Positions 5,351 to 8,869 of a stretch of DNA of 8,869 bases are shown in pieces. Within the stretch, counting starts at the first letter, position 1, and every line of letters starts with the position of its first letter. Origin of the DNA: Candidatus Hydrogenedentota bacterium (GTDB lineage Bacteria; Hydrogenedentota; Hydrogenedentia; Hydrogenedentales; JAEUWI01); NCBI GenBank assembly GCA_030430835.1, contig JAUIKJ010000105.1, forward strand, positions 1 to 8,869, in the 5' to 3' direction. The notes beneath the pieces were generated by a model. The model did not search any database and was not told the DNA's origin. It saw only the letters and a list, made by a program, of their open reading frames with translations. The position numbers were made by a program, and so were the translations under genes.

Positions 5351-7186
5351 TCAATCGACGATGAAGCCGTCTTTCTCGAGGGCCTTTGACAGCTCCTTCT
5401 TCGAGATGTCATGGAACCGCACCACGCGGGCCGGGTCCATCGGCTCGAGCAACTTGCTGAATCGGCGCCGGTGGGTCAGGTCCGCGATTACCAGCGGATC
5501 CTCGCTTTCGACAATGTGAATCGTGCGGACGCGGACGCGTTTCATCCCGCCGCGCCAGTCTTCGAGGGTCTGCATCACGTTGGGCGGCAGGCTGCCACCG
5601 CGGTTGTGGGCCAGCAGAAATTCGACGAAGGCATCGGCGTCGTGGCCGTCCTGCAAGGCCTGGGTGAAGGATTCCTTGCCGACGTTGTAAACGGTGGCCT
5701 GGCCGGTACTACCGCGCACTGCAAACTGATCCAGCGGAACGCTGAGCAGCGGATCCATGTCCTGGGTGGGCACCACGATGTCGAAGTTCGGTTGGACCAC
5801 GAACTCGCCCTTGCGCGCGGGGAAGGCCTTCTTCAGTTCGGCGAGGTCGGCACCGGTGAGGAGTACCCGGCCAATCTCGGTGAGGCTGATGGCGTTTTCG
5901 CCGCCCACTTCCGCCCGGTCCACCAGTCCCAGCCAAAAGGATGACTCTTCGAGCGAACGCGCAAGGCGCGCTTCGCCCTGGCTGCCACCGGCCGGATGCA
6001 CATAGACCCATTGCGAACCCTGGGCCTTCAAGACGGGCTGCTCGACGTCATGCTTGGCCTGAACTGCGTAGGAGACAAAGTCCATGACCTCGTACCACGC
6101 GCCCGGCTTCGTGTCCTCTACGACTTCCGACAGGAGCTTACGCGAGGTGGCTTCGTCTCCCCGGGCCAGGAACCAGTCGCACAGCACACGGTGGCGATTG
6201 ACCCGGTCCAGCTGGATCAGTTTATCGAGATCCCCCACGCGCAGGGTGTTGTCCACCCGCACGAGCCAGCCCACCCCCTCTGCCGCCCAGAGGCAGGTGT
6301 TCAACGACGGGTCAGCTTCCTCGGCACAGATCTCACCAAGACGGCGGCGGTCTTCCCGGAAGAGTTCTCCATCGCCCCGCAACCGCACGGGCTTGGCAGC
6401 AATGGCGGCAAGGAGCTTGCAGATGGTGTCCGAAAAATCCAGGTTCTGCGAATAGACCCGCTCGGGCTTCGCACGCAGGGCCTTGAGCTTGGGGGCCTTC
6501 TTGCCCTTCGAACTTTGCCCTTCGCTGTAGCTCCGGATTTCCTTGAGCACACCGATCATCCGGACGAGCCGGTCCTCCGTGTCGAACCGGAACATCTCGA
6601 AGAGCGCGCAGCCCTGGGTAAGTTCCCAGAGCGCCTCTTCGACCTTGTGCTCTGGCCCACCGTGCGCGACGCGGATTTGGGAGGCCGGCATGATCCCCTT
6701 CTTCGATTGCCACACGATGTCGAAGACTTCGCGCGCGGTATCGGAGAAGGACTGGGTCGCGACATAGGTCACCACCGAATCCGGGTGCTGGTAGTAGCGC
6801 GCGATCAGTTCTTCGACGGCCTGCTTCTTGGTTCCCGGGTCTTCGAGGCCGATGCGTTCCTCGAGCACGCGGTAGTCATGCGGGCTGAGGCTCTTGACGC
6901 GCGCGAAAAGGGAATCGATGTCGCCCCGGCATTTGAGGCCCTCGGCAATGCGGCGAATGGCGGTCTGGCCCTCGGCGACGATCTTGACCTTGGTCAGGTC
7001 GGTGAACATCAAGCGATGGTTCACATCGAGCAGGTACTCGATCTCCTCAATGGGCATCTCGAGCTTTTTGGAAAGGAAGCGAACCGTGAGCCCCGACCGG
7101 CTGTTGCCCGACAGTTCCGAGGCAATACGAAACGCGGATCGGCTCAGCCCTTCGAGTGAGGCCAACAGACTCGCGCTATGCCGCAT
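5351..7186 (-). CDS. Helicase-associated-domain protein (XPB/Ssl2-like N-terminal, Helicase_C_3 type), no helicase motor
   Basis: A 611-residue soluble protein. Its best-recognised part is residues about 455-545: GEFVVQPNFDIVVP (460-473), TVYNVGKESFTQAL (498-511) and SLPPNVMQTLEDW (532-544). This order of motifs is what I know from the Helicase_C_3 / XPB-Ssl2-like N-terminal family (PF13625). Residues 1-450 are mainly helical, with likely winged-helix-like repeats at about 30-85 and 245-320, and a Lys-rich linker near 224-242 (SEGQSSKGKKAPKLK). No Walker A, DEAD/DEAH or other helicase motor motif is visible, so the protein is probably a DNA-binding or DNA-repair/transcription accessory factor and not itself a helicase. 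ATG 7186 has GGAG 10 bases upstream. A near-consensus promoter and a leader dyad lie 5' of it, divergent from the tonB-like gene. Family call is fairly sure; the cellular role is unknown. Confidence 0.82.
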   Translation of the reverse strand: MRHSASLLASLEGLSRSAFRIASELSGNSRSGLTVRFLSKKLEMPIEEIEYLLDVNHRLMFTDLTKVKIVAEGQTAIRRIAEGLKCRGDIDSLFARVKSLSPHDYRVLEERIGLEDPGTKKQAVEELIARYYQHPDSVVTYVATQSFSDTAREVFDIVWQSKKGIMPASQIRVAHGGPEHKVEEALWELTQGCALFEMFRFDTEDRLVRMIGVLKEIRSYSEGQSSKGKKAPKLKALRAKPERVYSQNLDFSDTICKLLAAIAAKPVRLRGDGELFREDRRRLGEICAEEADPSLNTCLWAAEGVGWLVRVDNTLRVGDLDKLIQLDRVNRHRVLCDWFLARGDEATSRKLLSEVVEDTKPGAWYEVMDFVSYAVQAKHDVEQPVLKAQGSQWVYVHPAGGSQGEARLARSLEESSFWLGLVDRAEVGGENAISLTEIGRVLLTGADLAELKKAFPARKGEFVVQPNFDIVVPTQDMDPLLSVPLDQFAVRGSTGQATVYNVGKESFTQALQDGHDADAFVEFLLAHNRGGSLPPNVMQTLEDWRGGMKRVRVRTIHIVESEDPLVIADLTHRRRFSKLLEPMDPARVVRFHDISKKELSKALEKDGFIVD

Positions 7187-7204
7187 ACGCTTCGTGCTCC
7201 AAGG

Positions 7205-7234
7205 TTTTCTCTCCGTTCGCGGAACGAGCGAAAA
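7205..7234 (-). promoter_or_regulatory. Two-part inverted repeat in the leader of the helicase-associated gene
   Basis: The arms TTTTC (7205-7209) and CGTTC (7214-7218) are mirrored by GAACG (7222-7226) and GAAAA (7230-7234). The central loop is 3 bases, and the inner and outer arms are separated by 4 and 3 bases. The dyad lies between the predicted transcription start (about 7242) and the GGAG ribosome binding site (7200-7197). It could be an operator or an RNA hairpin controlling translation. There is no U-tract, so it is not a simple intrinsic terminator. Confidence 0.4.
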
Positions 7235-7248
7235 GGTACAAGCCTTTT

Positions 7249-7277
7249 ATTATAGCCTTCAAAAATGGGACTGACAA
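7249..7277 (-). promoter_or_regulatory. Near-consensus sigma70-type promoter of the helicase-associated gene
   Basis: On the minus strand TTGTCA (7277-7272, five of six matches to TTGACA) is followed after exactly 17 bases by a perfect TATAAT (7254-7249). The spacer and flanks are AT-rich in an otherwise GC-rich window. The predicted start near 7242 leaves a leader of about 55 bases before ATG 7186. It is the strongest promoter-like signal seen in the window. Confidence 0.65.
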
Positions 7278-7297
7278 GGGTCTGGTTCTGGTAGACT
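7271..7297 (+). promoter_or_regulatory. Weak candidate promoter for the tonB-like gene
   Basis: CTGACA (7271-7276) and TAGACT (7292-7297) resemble -35 and -10 hexamers but are only 15 bases apart, shorter than usual. The -35 overlaps the -35 of the divergent promoter on the other strand. An alternative TATTAT at 7248-7253 lacks a -35 partner. The call is tentative. Confidence 0.2.
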
Positions 7298-7322
7298 CCA
7301 GGCTCTGGAACGGACCGGTACC

Positions 7323-8300
7323 ATGCAACGGAAGCGAAATACGACCATTGCCGCAGCGGCATCCTTCGTGGTGCACCTTGCCGTGCTCTACGGCATCGGC
7401 GCCGGGCTCCATATGCCTCGGGAGCATGCGGCGGAACTGAATACCGAGCCGATTCGCATTCGCCTCACCCCGCCGCCGGAGCCGGATCCCGTGCGAACCC
7501 GGCAATTGGTGGAGACCCTGACCCCGGCCAATGAACCGGTCGAGGTCTCCGATCTCATCGCAGAAACGAATTCCCAGGCCTCCGACGTGGCGGCGCGGGA
7601 AAGCGAGACGCTCGGTCCGACATCGGTTGAAGAGTCCGATTTCGACCACCTCGCCGTGCCCACGCCGCCGGAAGAACCCGCGGCGCCCACGCCGCCACCA
7701 GCCCCGCCATCCCCCGAATCGGTCGCGACCGAGGCCGTTCCCGAGTCCGAACCCGCGCCGGCGCCGGAGCCTGCGCCCCAGCCAGCGCCGCCCACACGCA
7801 TGGCCAAACTGGAACCCGCGCCGCGCGCACTGCCGGAACCGAAACCGGAGACCGTGGCCGCGGCGGCAAGACCTCCGCAACCGGAAGCGCCACAGCGCCC
7901 GAGAACGCCCAAGCTACCGGAAGGCCGGACGACGGGCCGGCAGCGCGGCGGAGTGGATGCCGTGGGCTTCGTCGGCTTCGAGGCGATGCAGGACGAGATC
8001 GCCCCGTACCTCAAGGAAATCCAGGCCGCGGTCGAACTGCGCTGGCGCGAGATGCTCTTGACCCGCTACTCGGGTGTGTCTCCCACCATCGCGGATATAG
8101 ATTGCGAGATTGCCGCGGACGGTACGATCGTACATGTCACGCCGGTGGGCACCCCCAAGGATCCGGTCTATGCGGCCCTTTGCCGCAATGCCATCCAGAA
8201 GGCGGGGCCCTTCAAGCCCTTCCCCTTCACTGTGCCCCCGGAATACGCGAACCGCAACCTGGAGATCCGGTGGACCTTTAATTTCTTGATGCGACCGTAG
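7323..8300 (+). CDS. TonB/TolA-like energy transducer protein
   Basis: A 325-residue periplasm-spanning protein. A short basic N-terminus (MQRKR) is followed by one membrane helix at about residues 9-28, as in TonB and TolA. Residues about 50-110 are acidic. A Pro/Ala/Glu-rich stretch at 112-198 should form the extended periplasmic spacer. The C-terminal domain (about 222-325) has YLKEIQAAVELRW, a DGTIV turn, DPVYAALCRNAI and a final EIRWTFNFL strand, the usual TonB/TolA C-terminal pattern. Cys261 and Cys287 could form a disulfide, a feature known in TolA domain III. The protein would transmit proton-motive-force energy from an ExbB/TolQ-ExbD/TolR complex to outer-membrane partners. Such a gene, exbB/tolQ-like, follows after 41 bp. 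ATG 7323 has a weak GGA about 8 bases upstream. TonB versus TolA cannot be settled from sequence alone, so no symbol is given. Confidence 0.87.
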   Translation: MQRKRNTTIAAAASFVVHLAVLYGIGAGLHMPREHAAELNTEPIRIRLTPPPEPDPVRTRQLVETLTPANEPVEVSDLIAETNSQASDVAARESETLGPTSVEESDFDHLAVPTPPEEPAAPTPPPAPPSPESVATEAVPESEPAPAPEPAPQPAPPTRMAKLEPAPRALPEPKPETVAAAARPPQPEAPQRPRTPKLPEGRTTGRQRGGVDAVGFVGFEAMQDEIAPYLKEIQAAVELRWREMLLTRYSGVSPTIADIDCEIAADGTIVHVTPVGTPKDPVYAALCRNAIQKAGPFKPFPFTVPPEYANRNLEIRWTFNFLMRP

Positions 8301-8341
8301 CAGGATCAGGCTTGGCACTGATTCAATCGAAAGTGAGATTC

Positions 8342-8869
8342 ATGATTGAAGCGTTGGGACTTCTTCGTCAGGGCGGCATCGTGATGATTCCGATCGCACT
8401 GTGCTCCCTGTTGGCCGTAACGATTGTGGTGGAGCGGGCGTTGGCGCTGCAACGGCGGCGGGTCATCGCCGCGCCGATCCTCGCGATGCTCGAGAAATAC
8501 CGGGGTGAAGCCGAGGCGGAGCGCGCGCTGGCCCTGTGTCAACGCAATGGCAGCGCCTTCGCCCGGATTATCGAGGAGGTGCTGCGACACCGTGGCATGG
8601 CGCATGCGGAGCGGCTGGAGAGCATGCGCGCCGTCGGGCGCACACAGGTGGGCCGCCTCGAGCGCGGCCTGACGGTGCTGGAAATCATCGCCGCGATCAG
8701 CCCGCTGCTCGGGCTGATGGGCACGGTGTTGGGCATGGTGACCATCTTCGAGGCGATCACGGCAAGCGGTCTGGGCAATCCGCGGGTGCTGGCGGAAGGG
8801 ATTGGCAAGGCGCTGATTACCACCATTGCGGGGCTCGCCGTGGCGATTCCCGCGCTGGCCTTCCATGGC
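8342..8869 (+). CDS. ExbB/TolQ/MotA-family proton channel protein, N-terminal part (3' end outside window)
   Basis: A 176-codon partial frame, open to the right edge. It has a short N-terminus, then a first membrane helix at about residues 12-30 (GGIVMIPIALCSLLAVTIVVER, shown in part by its GG...MxPI...ER pattern). A cytoplasmic helical region at 36-110 follows. The diagnostic segment ISPLLGLMGTVLGMVTIF (119-136) is in helix 2, and GIGKALITTIAGLAVAIPA (153-171) begins helix 3. Threonines in these helices (T128, T160/T161) correspond to the polar residues lining the family's proton path. ExbB/TolQ forms a pentamer around ExbD/TolR and powers TonB/TolA; the gene fits the preceding transducer gene. 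An exbD/tolR-like gene is expected just beyond the window. ATG 8342 matches the family's usual N-terminus. In-frame GTG 8333 and TTG 8312 (with AGGA 6 bases upstream) are alternatives. The family is certain; ExbB versus TolQ is not. Confidence 0.92.
   Translation, partial: MIEALGLLRQGGIVMIPIALCSLLAVTIVVERALALQRRRVIAAPILAMLEKYRGEAEAERALALCQRNGSAFARIIEEVLRHRGMAHAERLESMRAVGRTQVGRLERGLTVLEIIAAISPLLGLMGTVLGMVTIFEAITASGLGNPRVLAEGIGKALITTIAGLAVAIPALAFHG

Noticed and set aside
5996..7159. Long plus-strand open frame (387 codons) opposite the helicase-associated gene
   Set aside because: It is antisense to a gene with recognisable family motifs, shows no domain, and is His/Arg/Gly/Leu-rich in the way GC-rich antisense frames commonly are.
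7214..7226. GTTC/GAAC dyad considered as a LexA/SOS box for the helicase-associated gene
   Set aside because: The half-sites are in the opposite order and spacing (GTTC-N5-GAAC core) from the LexA boxes I know, so SOS control cannot be claimed.
7670..7915. Low-complexity Pro/Ala/Glu-coding stretch considered as a DNA repeat array
   Set aside because: There is no regular repeat unit at the DNA level. The pattern is explained by the extended periplasmic spacer of the TonB/TolA-like protein.
7176..8014. Gly/Arg-rich minus-strand frames within the tonB-like gene
   Set aside because: They arise from the reverse complement of Pro/Ala/Glu-rich codons, and the plus-strand frame has the clear TonB/TolA architecture.

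Overview
This window is about 8.9 kb of GC-rich, densely coding bacterial DNA. A TonB/TolA-type periplasm-spanning protein followed by an ExbB/TolQ proton-channel subunit points to a Gram-negative, double-membraned bacterium. No ribosomal RNA or strongly lineage-specific gene is present, so the phylum cannot be fixed. The mix of genes (standalone XPB/Ssl2-like helicase-associated protein, membrane-anchored PilZ protein, LarA-family enzyme, a Cys-containing conserved hypothetical) would suit a deltaproteobacterial-type or Hydrogenedentes-like genome, but that is only an impression.

Layout: the 3' half of thiL (thiamine-phosphate kinase) runs rightward at 1-510. It converges, with a 9-bp gap, on a long leftward block of six genes from 520 to 7186. 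In transcription order the block is: a helicase-associated-domain protein (7186-5351); a membrane-anchored YcgR-like PilZ protein (5256-4153); a six-helix membrane protein (4149-3403); a LarA-family nickel-dependent racemase/epimerase (3380-2088); a Cys-containing conserved hypothetical (1991-1257); and a DUF998-like membrane protein (1260-520). A 136-bp divergent intergenic region (7187-7322) separates this block from a rightward tonB/tolA-like gene (7323-8300) and an exbB/tolQ-like gene that runs off the right edge (8342-8869).

The leftward block probably holds three transcription units. A near-consensus sigma70-type promoter precedes the helicase-associated gene, another with a perfect TATAAT precedes the PilZ gene, and an extended -10 element precedes the Cys-containing gene. 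Within units, spacing is tight: 3 bp between PilZ and the membrane protein, 22 bp to larA, and a 4-base GTGA overlap between the last two genes. The PilZ/membrane-protein pair is the most suggestive functional unit, a possible c-di-GMP-responsive membrane module. The tonB/exbB pair would energise outer-membrane transport or envelope maintenance using the proton motive force.

No mobile element, CRISPR array, tRNA or rRNA was seen, and no intergenic stretch exceeds 300 bases. Several start codons are revised here from ribosome-binding-site and promoter positions. Most of the window looks like ordinary chromosomal core or near-core sequence. The points of interest are uncharacterised proteins and regulatory details rather than a clear new defence or mobile system.
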